The notes below the pieces were generated by a model. The model saw nothing but the letters and a program-made list of their open reading frames with translations, did no database searches and was not told the DNA's origin. Positions 10,186 through 24,498 of a stretch of 64,000 nucleotides of DNA are shown piece after piece. Source of the DNA: Capsaspora owczarzaki ATCC 30864 (taxonomy: Eukaryota > Opisthokonta > Filasterea); assembly GCF_000151315.2 (NCBI RefSeq), contig NW_011887293.1, positions 2,092,917 to 2,156,916 on the forward strand, in the 5' to 3' direction. A program made the translations under genes and the position numbers. Every line of letters starts with the position of its first letter. Position 1 is the first letter of the stretch.

Positions 10186-11843
10186 CTATAGTTGCATTTC
10201 ACACTTGACAGCCGAGACAATAAGCACGTTGGACGGTAGCCGCCCGATACTTGGCGCGAGGATGGTCAGCTCCTTCTTGTCCATGTTGACGGCAGCCACA
10301 AAAACAAATCCGAGAACGTTCGTGTCCACCAGCGACTGCAGGTTGGATGGCACCTGGGGCGAGGCCGACACACTCAGCACCGTGTAGAGCAAATCTGTGG
10401 ATGGAGTCACAGTGATGACCTTCAATTCGTTGTTTGCCGGGGTTTCTCCGAGCGGCAGGCAAGACGCAGGTACCGGTGGAGCTAAAAAGCGAGTGCAGTG
10501 CGGTTGGTGAGCATCACGCAATCCAACAACCAAACGAACGGCAAGCAATCCAAAGGCAACTTTAGAACTTGCCGCATCCTCCACCACCGCCTTCACACTC
10601 TGCATCACCACCAATCGCAACAAAAACTACTCACCGCCAATGCGAACAAAAACAAAATCGTTAAGTTTGATGGTGGTCCGACTTGGGAAGAGATCGTTCT
10701 TGATGCCGTAAAAGTACTGCTTCACCCGCTCGTTGCGCGTCTTTCGACGGAATACTTGTGGACGACTCACGACACCGCCCGATTTGGGCAAGGAAACAAC
10801 GGCAACTAGCACGCATATTGGTCAGCAACAACAAAACGGGGGTCAAGCGTCCCTGAAGAGAATTCAGGCACACAAACAACAATGCCAATTCGCCCGTAGA
10901 ACAAACCTTGGTTATTCGTGCCAGACGAGTTGACGGCAGTCGCAATGTCGTGGTGCAGACGCTCGCTGTCAATGGTCAATACGACGTCGACCTGGAACAA
11001 GTCGATGGCGCTCATGATGAACTGAAAGCCCGGCCCTTCAATCCAGCCGCAAGTGTTGATGATAACGCCAGAATGGCGGGTGTGGGCATCGGACTGGCAG
11101 CGGCGGGTCACAGCTGTGGCGATTCGCCCCATGATGGACTTGTACAAGGAGTGATTATCTGGGCTGAGATGGCCAAAGTGGTACAAGAGCGGGATGTGGT
11201 TGGAGAAGCCTTCCTCGACGTCGACGGGCTTCTCCACCAGAGCCGTGGCCATCACGCCGGGCACCGAGATGCTCCCTTGGCCGACATCGAGGTCGACGTA
11301 GAGCGGGCGTCTCCCGCTGCGCGCCGCATAGCTCAGCAGAATCTTGCACAACGACGACTTGCCGACATCGCCAGCGCCCGCGATGAGCACGCGAGGGCCG
11401 CTCTGACTGCCCATCCGCTCTGCGGCAATGCGCAACTGCTCCAGTGCAGCGTGTGTGTTGACGTAGGAGGTCATCGGCGTCTCCTTGCTCACGTACGCGA
11501 CTTCTGTCGGACCAGCGATCTGGACTGTCGCTCCGTGCCATGAGAACACTGCCAGCTTGGCGCCGCTGAACGTGTATGCGCGGTCGACTGCGAGCTCTGT
11601 TCCGAATATTTCCGCGGTGCCACTCAAGACCTGCAGTGAAAGCGCGGCGGAGCGTGAGTTTGGCTGCTTCTGGTTCTGCTGCAGCAAAACGATCATCGAA
11701 GGATGAGATGGCTCTTCCTGGCTTACAGTGATGGTGGCGCGCTTCTCGTTGTCAATTTCGACGCGCAGTTCGTGCTGTGCGTTCAGAGTGAACGAGCGCG
11801 GCGGCGTGGTGTCGGCTCCGAGCACTGGTGGATCTGCCTCCAT
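10186..11843 (-). CDS. CLP1: Clp1 polynucleotide 5'-kinase, pre-mRNA cleavage factor II
   Basis: There are three exons: 10907-11843, 10635-10805 and 10186-10481. The phase-1 junctions are donors GTTTGT and GTGAGT with acceptors CTAG and TTTTAG. The protein is 467 residues (human 425). It has the N-terminal beta domain, a Walker A P-loop (IAGAGDVGKSSLCKILL, about residue 156), the YVDLDVGQGSISVPG segment, a Gly-rich VIINTCGWIEGPGF segment, and the C-terminal domain ending FVFVAAVNMDKKELTILAP. Clp1 binds ATP and phosphorylates RNA 5'-OH ends. It works in 3'-end cleavage of mRNA and, in animals, in tRNA splicing, in the nucleus. The first donor, GTTTGT, is non-consensus but is the only one that restores the family sequence. 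The start MEADPPVLG is 80 bp from repeat copy B. Confidence 0.95.
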
Positions 11844-12136
11844 CGCTCTGATATCTCAGTCGAGAAGAACAAAGGAGAACTGTTTCTATGCTCGCTCGCT
11901 TGCTCTTTCTAGACACGACACACTGTGATCTTTGAGTAAAGCTGTTTGCAACTCTCTTAACGCTTTGAAGATGAATGAGAATTGAGTGGGAGAGAAAGGG
12001 CTCAAAATCACACACGAAATCACAATGGGTCAAACAAGCTTCAAACAATTGCTCAGTGATTACACTATTCTTATTCTATCATGCATGTTTGTGTTGTTGC
12101 AATGCAGTCTTCCATTTCAATCCACATTTGCCAGTC
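11844..12136. promoter_or_regulatory. Divergent intergenic region, CLP1 / PSMC5
   Basis: These 293 bp separate the head-to-head starts of CLP1 (-) and PSMC5 (+) and so should contain both promoters. About a third is occupied by copy B of the shared element (11918-12010). No TATA box can be assigned with confidence. Confidence 0.55.
11918..12010 (+). repeat. Interspersed intergenic element, copy B
   Basis: It matches copy A (9158-9267): ACACTGTGATC, then TAAAGCTGTTT, CTCTCTTAA, ATGAATGAGAATTGAGTG and GCTCAAAATCA, in the same order and orientation. It sits in the CLP1/PSMC5 divergent promoter region, about 75 bp from the CLP1 start codon. Confidence 0.75.
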
Positions 12137-14208
<2,072 letters not shown>

Positions 14209-14518
14209 ACAACACGAAAAGACAGAGTCCCATGCATTTTGTTCCTGCTTGTTATTTCGTGTGTGTTGGCTTCCTCGCTCCTCTCTCTCTCTCTCTCTCT
14301 CTCCTCCCTCTGCTCCCCCCACTTTCCTTTCTGCTTGTTTGTTTTTTGTTCACGTTTGTTTCTTTGTGAATTACAGTTTGAACTCTAAAGTCCAGCTTGT
14401 TGAGTGTGTGTTGGAATATTTACTTTCGGCTATTGTCGGTTACTTTCGGGTACTTTTCGTGACTCCCAATTTGAGCATTGACACCCGCTCGCCAGTCCAG
14501 CTTCCGAAACCGCACAAA
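14209..14518. other. Intergenic, PSMC5 3' end to hydrolase start
   Basis: These 310 bp between two plus-strand genes hold a (CT)n run at about 14279-14303 and T-rich sequence. No gene is seen. Confidence 0.5.
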
Positions 14519-15876
14519 ATGAACGGACGCACGCTTGTGGCGCTGGTGGCTGCCGCCGTGGGTCTTGTGGCGCTCGCGATTGGATCTCACCTAGCTTCTC
14601 GCCCGGGTGGCCACCTCCCTGGCGCTGTGGTCGCCGAGGGCTTGCTGCGACTGACGCTGGCGGCGGACCCGATTTTCGTGTCGTTCTTTGGAGTCCGGTT
14701 CGAGGCCGCCCTGACGCCGCTGCTCTGGCCGCTCTACCGCTGGGCTGCCCAGTACGCCTACCCCGATGTGGACATTTACGAACACGGCCTGGGCGCGACG
14801 GCCTCTGACGGGCACAGCATCCCGATTCTCCGGTTTCAACGCAAAGACGTGGGACGTTTGGATGATCACCAGCTCAGTCCTGCTATTGTAGGTCGATCCC
14901 CGTTGTTCCTTCGTTTTTATTCAACGATGAAGTTGGTTGGTCTGTCCCCCCGCTGAATGGACGAGAGCCGACGGTGGCGGGAGTGAGGATTGGAGACATT
15001 TCTGAAATTGAGCTTACAGTCCTGATTCGCGCCCAGATTTATCTCCATGGTGGCGGCTTTGTCCTTGGATCACCGAAATTGTTCGCGGAACTGTTGGCCC
15101 AGCTTGCGCACGACTCTGGGTTTGTCGTTTTCGGCGTGGATTACCGCTTGGCGCCGGGCGCAAAGTTCCCGGTGCCCACGACCGACGGACTTGCCGCTGT
15201 CACACACATTGCACTCCATGCCCATTCCCTGGGAGTGGATGAGACGCGAATTGCCGTGATGGGGGATAGCGCGGGCGGCCTGATGACTGCGTCGTTGGCG
15301 ATTCACTTTCGCGACTTTCCGCTCCAGCTGCAGCCCGACGGCCAGCCTGCGCGCCTCTTCCGCATGTGGCAGCAAGTGTTGATCAACCCGCCGACAAGCT
15401 CACTCGCAGGTCTGGAGCCGACAGAGTCCAAGACCCGCCTCCACAACGCCATGGTTATTCCGGACGTTGTGCTGGAGCAGTTCTTCTCGACCTACTTGGC
15501 CTCAATTACATGTCGGTTACCGCGAGCAGCAACGCCATGTGTGGATGTGAATGAGACTGAGAGCTGGCTCTCTCGGCATCTCTACCTGCTGGCTCCTGGA
15601 GAGCTCGCCGACCGCAACGCGCCCAGCGACTCGCCCTCCAGCGTGCAAGCCAAACTGCACTCGCTGCCTCCCGCGTTCGTCCTCGTCGCCGAGTACGACC
15701 CTCTGCGTGACGAAGGACTGGACTATGCGCGTCAGCTTGCCCTGGCAGGCTCGGCCGTCACCCTTGTGGACGCTGAAGGACTGTCGCATTCGTTTGTCAT
15801 GACCCCGCAGTGGTTTGGCGCCCGCGGTGTTCAGTTTGTGCGCGACATTAGCGCGTATCTTACCAGTCAATTGTAA
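14519..15876 (+). CDS. Alpha/beta hydrolase, HSL/arylacetamide-deacetylase type
   Basis: There are two exons, 14519-14887 and 15037-15876, joined phase 0 (donor GTAGGT, acceptor CGCCCAG), giving 402 residues, close to AADAC (about 400). Residues 1-25 form a hydrophobic signal-anchor (LVALVAAAVGLVALAIGSHL), so the enzyme is probably a type II ER membrane protein with a lumenal catalytic domain. It has the oxyanion motif HGGGF (about 127), the nucleophile elbow GDSAGG (about 199), the acid in EYDPLRDEG (about 344) and the catalytic His in GLSHSF (about 374). Family members hydrolyse acyl esters or amides of lipids and xenobiotics, and the substrate here is unknown. An alternative acceptor at CTTACAG, 18 nt upstream, would not keep the phase. 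Confidence 0.85.
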
Positions 15877-16323
15877 ATAGATTTTCTACCAGCCAAGCCC
15901 GTGCGTTTAGATCATTTAAAGAGTTTGTCCCAAAAACGAAAATGTGCCCTTTTTTTTTTGAGGGGGTGTTTTGTTTTTTTGTTGTTGTTGTTGTGTCGCA
16001 TGACCTGTAGGTGGAGTGAGACCACGTCAACCAACAGCGACCAATGAAATCAAGGCAGACTGCGATGAGAAACGAACGGGGGGGAGGGTTGGCGTCGCTG
16101 CGGATGCAGTACCAAAAGCAGGTAGCGAAGGTGGAGGTCGCTCTCCTGTTCCCTCCGCTCACCCGTTCGCCTCCGTTTCAACTCGATAATACTTGTACTG
16201 TATTCTCAATCACTCTGGCCCACGTTCGGGATTGACGAAGTAATCCCACCTCTCAAAAGACAACCCCCTGTTTCAGATGCAGTTTTTTGTGGCTAGTCTT
16301 TTTTTTTTTTTCTATTTTTTTTT

Positions 16324-16354
<31 letters not shown>

Positions 16355-16927
16355 GCTCCAGTGCATCGCCTCTTTTGTTTTTGGTTGTTGTCGCGCGCGT
16401 GGCTCTCCAACACCCTGCGCTGTTTATTTGCTTACTACTCGTAAGTTCCGTCATCCAAAGTGGCCGCCCATGATCTCCATGTCGTGCTTCCCGTTTTCAC
16501 ATTCAGCCTTCCCTTTTTTGCACCGTTAAAGCATGCCTCTTTTCGCATTGCGTGCCCCTCTCTCTTCTGCTCGTCTCTGCCCATCCCATCCTGGCAGCCT
16601 GCTCTGTTGCACCGAACAACCCGAGTGTTGCTTCTTTGCTTCCGCGCATTTGATTTTGTTCGAGTGGTGGCGCACACGGAGAGCGAGTGAGTCACCGCAA
16701 GACACGAAAGTGAAAATGGTGGCTTTGATCTACCAACACAAACCCCCTGCCCTTCCCTTTGCCACTTCGCCCCCAACTCTTGCCTCCCCTTCGCTTGCCA
16801 TTCTAAAATCAACACAAAAATCCCATCTCGAATTTGTACGTCGTCCAGCACAAACGCCCCCCAGCGATGGCACTCTTCGCAGCACTCATAGTGGGACCCT
16901 TTTTTTATTCATGAACTTGGCAACACC

Positions 16928-16995
<68 letters not shown>

Positions 16996-17189
16996 CGAGG
17001 TTCTTTATTTTTTTATTTATTTTTTTTTTTGATTTTTCGAAAAAGCAACAAAACCGCTGCTCAGAAAGCAGGATTTGATAGACGGTTGGATTGGTGAGCT
17101 CCATGCAGCAATAATAGACAACTATGACCATGATAATTATGTACTGATGGTCTGGGTTTGTAAAGTCACAGGCTATCCACAAAAGCAAC
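15877..17189. other. 1.3 kb intergenic, repeat-rich, upstream of the receptor kinase
   Basis: It holds an interrupted T-run (about 16299-16351), the (CAA)n microsatellite at 16926-16996 and T-rich stretches to 17035. No frame looks like a protein. It should include the receptor kinase promoter and 5' untranslated region. Confidence 0.5.
16926..16996. repeat. (CAA)n microsatellite, about 24 units
   Basis: Perfect CAA triplets lie about 190 bp upstream of the receptor kinase start codon. They are non-coding in the inferred gene model. Confidence 0.95.
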
Positions 17190-20100
17190 ATGCGCAACAC
17201 TTGGCGGTTTGCCGGCCCGCTGCTGTTGCTGCTGTTGCTGCTGGGCTTGACCCCGACTGCCACTCTCGCCCAGGAAACGTGCGACGAAGCCTGCACATGT
17301 TCGGCCAACATCGCAACTTGTTCGCAAATTCCGTCAAGTTTGCCCGTCATCATCGACTCTTTGTACGCGCTGAAATCGGTTCTTCTTGAAGCGATTGGTA
17401 TTGAAGCGATTGATATTGACTGCCGCCGACTTGCGTACATAGGATTCTGGTCGCGATTTCCGGTGCTTTGGGTTCGGGAGACATGAATCATCTATCGACG
17501 CTTCCTTTGACATCCCTGTAAGCCTTGCCAGCCGTCTGAGCCCGTGTGTTGCGAAGTTGTGCGGAATGAGCACACTGACTTGTTGTGCATGTAGGCAATT
17601 GTCCAACACTGCTCTGACCACAATCGCAAGCGACGCCTTCTCCGATTTTTTCATTGAAACACTGTAAACCAAAAACACGGCACTACTGCTCGAATTTGCC
17701 GAATTTGCCGAATTTTGGACAACCGGCAACTGATCGCCATCGATATTATTTCTACAGGGTCATAACAAACAATCCGAATCTATTGACCTTCGAGTCTGGA
17801 GTCTTCAACGGTCTTTCGACCCTCACCACACTGTACATATATTCGGGGAGGGGGGGGGAGAAACGAACACGTCGCATGGCATGCATGTGGAGCCGCAGAT
17901 TCTTCAGTCATCCTCATTCGCGATGGTTTGCTTGTATGTTTGTAGTACGATAAGCAATATTGGCGTGGGCCTGACCGACCTCAGCATGGTGGAGTTTTCA
18001 ACAATCCCCAATCTTGAAACGCTGTAAGACAAGCATGCGTTGGAATTCGAACGCTCCACCAATGCTAGTTGGCGCTCGGTGTGGCTGACTGCCTGATGTG
18101 CGTGTTTTGGAAGGTTTGTGACAAACACCAGAATCACGCAAATGCCCTACAGTTTGCTGCAAGATCTTCCTCAGCTGAAAAGTTTGTACGTCCAAAAAGC
18201 TCCAAAGTGCAGGCCCCTTGTCCTTGCGCTTCTCACTGTGCATTTTGGGTCAGATCCTTCCGAGACAGCCCGATGGTCGCATTCCCGCCCGCACCGACCC
18301 CCGACAATCCATCGGCACTCGAACAAATGTAGGAAGCGTCGTGTACGTGCCTTCGCACGCTCATGTTGACTTTTCTCGCCAACCATATGCATGCATGATT
18401 GACTAGTGACATGTCCAACACGGCCATTACGAGCATCCCCGCCAATGTGTATCCTGCCAGTTCTGTACCGAATCTCCGCCAATTGTACAGTACCCACGGC
18501 TCACTGCATTGTGCTTGTGCTCTGGCAAGTTACTCGTCCTCTCATCTAGTTACTGCTTGATTCCCTCCCCGACTGCCAACCAGACTGGTTCAACACTGCG
18601 GGTTGCTGACCAGTATCTCGGCAGATGCCTTCCAGCTCCCATCGTCCATCAAGCTTTTGTACGAACCCCCCCCCTCCCCGATGTGGCCCGTTTTGCAAAA
18701 ATGGTGTTTCTGGGTGCGCTCATTATCCATTTGGCAGAGAGGTGTCGTACAGCTCCCTCACCGCCGTTTCCGCTTCCGCGTTCTATGGATTGGCTGATCT
18801 GACAATTCTGTACGTGCTGGCGCGACCCGTTTGACATGATTCTGATCCAGAGCGCTCATCTTGGCATGCACCATTGTTTTGCAGGAGCTTGTTTCAAAAC
18901 GAAATCACCAGCCTGGATGCGGCTGCGTTCTATGGCTTATCGCAACTGACTCACCTGTACGCTTCCCCTACGCATCCTACTCTCATGGAATGCTTTGTAA
19001 TCGGGCGTATGCTAAATTTCGTCGCTTGTTGTGCTTGACGTGTCGAAACAGAAACCTTGGCAACAACGGCGACCTGACTAGCCTTCCGAACGGCCTGTTT
19101 TCCCCGTTGGTTGCGTTGAGAGAACTGTCAGTGTTCATTGCAGACTTCTCGCACACTAGTTGACTGCGAGAGAGATTGTCTGACGAAAAAACATTGCTCG
19201 GTCGGCCCTTTTTGTTTTGGCTGCAGGCACATTTATGGCGGCGGATCCCAGCCTGGAGGCGGATTGACAGTCATTCCTGACGGAGCATTTAATGCGCTGG
19301 GTGCACTCACAGTACTGTAAGCCCCCGCCCCCCGTCTTCTCTTCAAATTTGACCAGCCCGCACAAGCAAGCACACCAACTGACCGACTCCGGCATGTGAC
19401 GTCGCAGGCAGCTGTATTCCAATTCTATTCTCGGCTTACCGGCTCACATTTTTGACTATGCAACAAATCTTCAAACCCTGTAAGATAGCACGCATGTTTT
19501 CGAGTCATTCCTCGTTCACCTCGCGCGAACGTTCAGACTGACTTGCTGCAACTTGCAGGCGGCTGGACCAAAATGATCTAGAGGCATTCCCCCAAGGATT
19601 CTTTGACTATGCAGTTAATCTTCGAAGCCTGTAAGCAAATCCGAGGCCTCTCGAGACCTGTTTTCCCATCTCGTGGAGATTGGGGAATTCGAACAGTCAG
19701 CATTTGTCCTCACTTTAATACCGGTTGGTTTTACAGGGACGTGAGCGGGAATGCCATCACGACGCTGTCCGCCGACGTTTTCAATCAACTTTCGTCCATG
19801 ACCACCCTGAAACTCAACGGAAACAACCTCACAGAGCTGCCTCCGCAGATTTTCTCTGCCTTGACCAGTCTGACCACGCTGAACCTTCAGGGCAACCAAT
19901 TTACCACCCTCCCACCTGGCCTGTTCATGGGACTGTCTGGGTCGTTAACCGTCAACCTCGACGATAACGATTTCAATGTCGGAGTAGACGGAGCTCCACC
20001 GAGTACCTACATTGACGGTGGTGGTAACGTTTACGGTATGTAGAGCAAGGAGCTTGTTTGATGGGACAAGTTTCCACTGTGTTTTCAGCGTGTGGCTGCA

Positions 20101-22166
20101 TTCTGCGCGCCTTGTCTATCCTCTCACTCTGTCGTTTCCTCTGAATGCGTAGCGTGCCATACAAGTTGCTTCACGTGCTATGGCGAGGGCGATCAACGTT
20201 GTTGCTCTGCTGCATGCCTCTCGTGTTCAGATACGGAATGCTTTTCATGCAACGACGGTTACGATTGGCACACCTTGGACGTCGGTGGCTACTGCGTTTC
20301 CGGAGCTGCCATCAACGCAAGCGAGGCCACATCCGCGTCCATGATTTCTGCCACAGCGGCTTCTGAGGCATCGGCTTTGGCAACTTCGCTTGCTTCGATC
20401 GAGGCGTCGGTGATTGCGGCTTCGCTGGATGCGTTGAACGGCAAGGGCGGCGACTCGGATGTCCTTCCTATCGCGGTTGGTGCGGCGGTTGGTGGCGTCG
20501 CATTCATTGTTCTTATTCTTGTACTGGTGCTGGTTTTGCGTCGCCGCTCCTCTCGCTCGCGACAAAGCATTGCCCCGATCCTCCCCACTGCTGCAAAGAA
20601 TACGCAGGATGCCAAATCCTCCAAGAACGACATTCCGTTGCGCAGCGTTTCCTCGGCGTACATCTACAGCAATGGCGATCCAATCTACTCGTCGGTTGGG
20701 CAAGATGGCGGCGTTTACTCGAATCCAGCGCAGGCCAAAGCACCCCAGCTCGACAACCAGTACGACAACCAGGCCCATGCGCCATCCCCGTACGCACACT
20801 ACGACAACAGCAACCAAGGTGGGAACAAACCTTCTTCGACCACCACAACCGCTGCTGCCCCGACTTCCCAGACGAGCCCTGCCAATCAGTATGACACTTT
20901 GGAGGTGAATGTCATCGCCCCATTGGCTGCCAAGAGCCCGATCCCCGTAATTCCAACGGAAGAAGCCGAGGAGACTGCAGCTCCGGAGGCTGGTTCCGGG
21001 ACGACGCTGCGCGTGTACGAGCATCCCGGACCTGCAGCAACGGCCTTGCGGAAGGGTCTCATTCTCGGCAGCACTCTCGGGTCTGGCGAGTTTGGCGTGG
21101 TCATGCGAGGCTCTCTTGCGGTGGAACTCGTGCCTCGAGATGCGCAGTATCTGATTCGCGATCGCACTCGCCAGCAGCTGGACGTTGCGGTCAAGCTGCT
21201 CAAGGACGGCGCTTCTGAAAAGGCGCGCAAAGAGTTTGTGGAGGAGGCCCGCATGGTCATGCAGTTCAACAGCCGCTTTGTTGTGCGCGCGATTGGCGCC
21301 GTCATGGAAAGCGATCCGTTCATGTGCATTCTGGAGCGCGTTCCGTTTGGAGATCTCCGTGATGTGCTGCAAAAGTCTGCACACGCCTCGATGCACTGGA
21401 GCCACGCAGAGTTTGCTCACACGCTGCAGCAAGTCGCGTCTGGCCTCGAGTATCTCGAGTCCATTCGATTCGTCCATCGCGATGTTGCCGCGCGAAACTG
21501 CTTGGTCGGCGCAGAGTTGACTGTTAAAATCTCCGATTTCGGGCTTTCGCGCGTGCTTGCCGAAGAGCAAGATTACTATCACATGGAAACGCGTGGCCGC
21601 CTTCCCGCCAAGGTGAGGCAATGAGGTTTCCGTATTGTTGTTTTTGTTGTTGTTTTAGTTTTAGTTTTTGTTTTGTGAGGGGCGGGTGTTGACCTTTTCC
21701 CGCGTTTTGTCGCGCTCCACTCACGATCACGCAAACTTGTCATGGATTGTAGTGGATGGCTCCAGAGTCGCTGTCCTTCCGCAAGTTTACCCACCAAAGC
21801 GACGTCTGGTCGTTCGCCGTTCTCGCTTGTAAGTTTTGGCAAAGCGGCCATAAATGTTTCGAGTTGCCGTGATGGTTGCGCTAGTGTGGTGTTTGAGTTT
21901 TCTCAATTGTGTTGGTGATAGGGGAGGCATACTCGTACGGCGCGTCGCCATTCAGCCAGCTTCAAGCTCGAGATGTGTTGGCGCACCTCGAGGCTGGGCA
22001 GCGTTTGGAACGACCCGCCGCGTGCCCCGAGGACATGTATCAACATCTTCTCCGCTGCTGGTCCATCACTCCTGCGGATCGCCCCAAGTTTACCGAGCTG
22101 AAGGGAATTTTTGCAGCTGGCGCCGCAGGCCATTCCATTCGTGATATTGGTGGGCTGCTCATGTAA
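17190..22166 (+). CDS. Leucine-rich-repeat receptor tyrosine kinase, 19 exons
   Basis: The start is at 17190 with a signal peptide ([18 protein letters not shown]) and an LRRNT-like Cys cap. Exons are 17190-17362, 17443-17517, 17595-17663, 17758-17832, 17946-18023, 18114-18185, 18254-18328, 18407-18484, 18584-18658, 18738-18809, 18885-18956, 19052-19126, 19227-19316, 19408-19479, 19559-19630, 19737-20035, 20153-21612, 21753-21828 and 21922-22166, in total 3,303 nt and 1,100 residues. Exons 2-15 each encode one repeat in phase 2, and exon 16 encodes about three. A Cys-rich stretch, one membrane segment (about 610-635) and a Tyr-rich linker follow. The kinase has GSGEFG, VAVKLL, HRDVAARNC, DFGLSR, an activation loop with paired tyrosines (DYYHM), WMAPES and DVWSFAVLAWE. 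All catalytic residues are present. It should signal from the plasma membrane, and the ligand is unknown. Confidence 0.9.
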
Positions 22167-22510
22167 CAAAAACCACCAAGTTCAATGTGGTGCAGTGTGA
22201 TTGGGATTGTTTGACTGGTTTGTGTGATTTGTATGAAAAAAAAAAAAGAGTTGAATGCAAGGCATCCTCTATCGAGTGCTTGTTGGATGCAAACAAAAAA
22301 AAAATGACACGGGAAATATGCAAAGCAAGCAGAGTGATATATTGTTGTTGGAATCGTTGCAGAAACGTAAACAGAAACACAAAGATGAGAGTTGAGAATA
22401 AGAACGCATAGAAAACCAAAAAAACACAATTCAGAAGTTGATAAACATTGACCCGATCAAAAAAAGGAAAAAAAAAATCGCGAAACAAGACTAAGTCAGC
22501 ACTGAGATTG
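22167..22510. other. Convergent 3' intergenic stretch
   Basis: These 344 bp lie between the receptor kinase stop (+) and the RBMS-like stop (-). They are A-rich, with no gene or clear element. Confidence 0.5.
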
Positions 22511-24440
22511 TTAGCTGGATGCCGCGGCAGTCTGCTCCGTCGCGGGAGACGGTTGGCCTTGCTGGGTTAGCGAAGGCTGCTGAAATGATTGATGCAAAAT
22601 TACACGATGGGCATTGCTGCTGGGGTGGAGGAAATGCTCCCCGGAAGATTCTGACGAGGAGGGAGTGTAGGCAAACTGTTGGCCAGTCAGTCAAGTGGTC
22701 TCGAAACAACAGACAAAATGACGCATCAGTCTCATACCTGCTGTGCATGCGGAACAAAGAGCGACGGAGATAGGCTTGCAGATGAAACATTCACCACGCT
22801 GTTCGAGCCAGGCAGATTGAGCATGGTCGAGGAGGCTCCGGCAATGCCAAACAACTGCGGGTAAGCGGGCGTGGAAGGACCCGGGGACGTGATGCCGGGC
22901 ACTGATCCAAAGTTTTGGAAGAAGGCATTTGGCTTGCCTGGCGATCCGGGCGAGGTGGGGTTGGTCAAACTGCCGCCGACAATGCCGGATGGGAGAATTG
23001 GACTCTGAAGGTCGTGGTAATCAAAGCTGGCAGGCAGTTGATGGGTGCCAGCATCCTGAATCAACTGTCCGTTCAACTTGATGCTGGTCGGTCCCGAAAA
23101 CCCGGCCGCCGCATTGTCGATTGAAGAATACAAGAGACCAGAGCTACGTGGATCAAACGCGGTGGCAGGGTTTGCCAACGGCATCCCCGAGGACCCGTTC
23201 AAGTAGCTTGCATAGCTGCTCGAGCTGCCCGAGGCTTCGGCAGACGAGCCGTAGGCGGCCGGAGCAGGGAAACCCGACAAACTGGCGACTGCCAGCACAT
23301 TCGGATCGTTGAGATCCAGCATTTGTTGCGCCTGCGGGCCTTGGGTGGTTCCTGCAACAGCAGAAGGTGCCCAGCCACCAGAAGACGCAAATGCGCTCTG
23401 CGCCTGCGCTGTGGCGGAGGATCCGACCACTCCACTGAGCGCCAGCATAGCCGCAAGATTAGGGCCGCCAGGTGTGCCAACGGAGCCAGATCGGGTGCGC
23501 TTCTGGGATGCCGAGTCGGCGTACCGACACTGAAGTGGCTCTGGGTGGCCAGCAATGGCGCCGCCATTAAACCGCTGGATGACAGCCTCGCATTGATCAT
23601 GCTGTTCCATTCGCGCAAACCCTACGCCACGCGAAATGCCATTGCTCGGGTCTCGCAAAATGCGCGACGACACGACTTTACCGAAAGGTTGAAGCATGGA
23701 TTCGAGGAACTGTGTGGAGTTGAGCGAGAAAAAGGGAAGCGGAAAACAAAAGTGAGTCACCGGCCATCTGAAGCATGGAGAGGGAGAAAAAAGGGGGGGA
23801 GGAGAGAGACAGAGAGAGAAAGCAGTGCAGACTTACGGATTCGTCAATTGTACGAGGCAGGTTGGAAAAGTACAGATTGGTCGGATCACTCTCTTGGCTT
23901 TTGAGCTTTTCGTTGTATTGCTCCTGCAAGATGAGTGGGAGAAGGAATGGTGAGTCGATTCATTCAATTGTTGCTCTGAATCATTGCTGTGGCAATCCCT
24001 CCATACCTTTGCAAAGGACACCTGCATGCCCTTGGCCTTGAGGGTATTCAATGCAGCCGACGCCGCCTCGGCTTGGTCAAACATGACAAATCCGTAGCCC
24101 TTGCATTGGTTGGTCGTTCGGTCAATGATGGCTTTGGCAGACAAGATTGAGCCAAATACAGAACACATGCTCGTGATATCGGCATCGGTCGTCGCAGTCG
24201 AGAGGCCGCGAATGTAAATGTTGGTTTTGCTCAGCTCCTCGCGCATGCCCGGTCCGGTAATACCGGCAAACTGAGCAGCAGCGGCTGCAATGGCCGCGGG
24301 ATTTCCCGGAAAAACGGTCTGCAGCTGGTGCTGATAATTTTGGAAGTGCTGAAGCTGCGCTAGTCGTTGCTGTTGCTGCTGCAACTGCTGCTGTGACGGA
24401 GACTGTTGTTGTTGCTGTTGTTGCGCCTGCTGTTGCTGCT

Positions 24441-24498
<58 letters not shown>

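Noticed and set aside
20245-21621. Minus-strand open frame of 458 residues
   Set aside because: Antisense shadow of the receptor tyrosine kinase exon 17.
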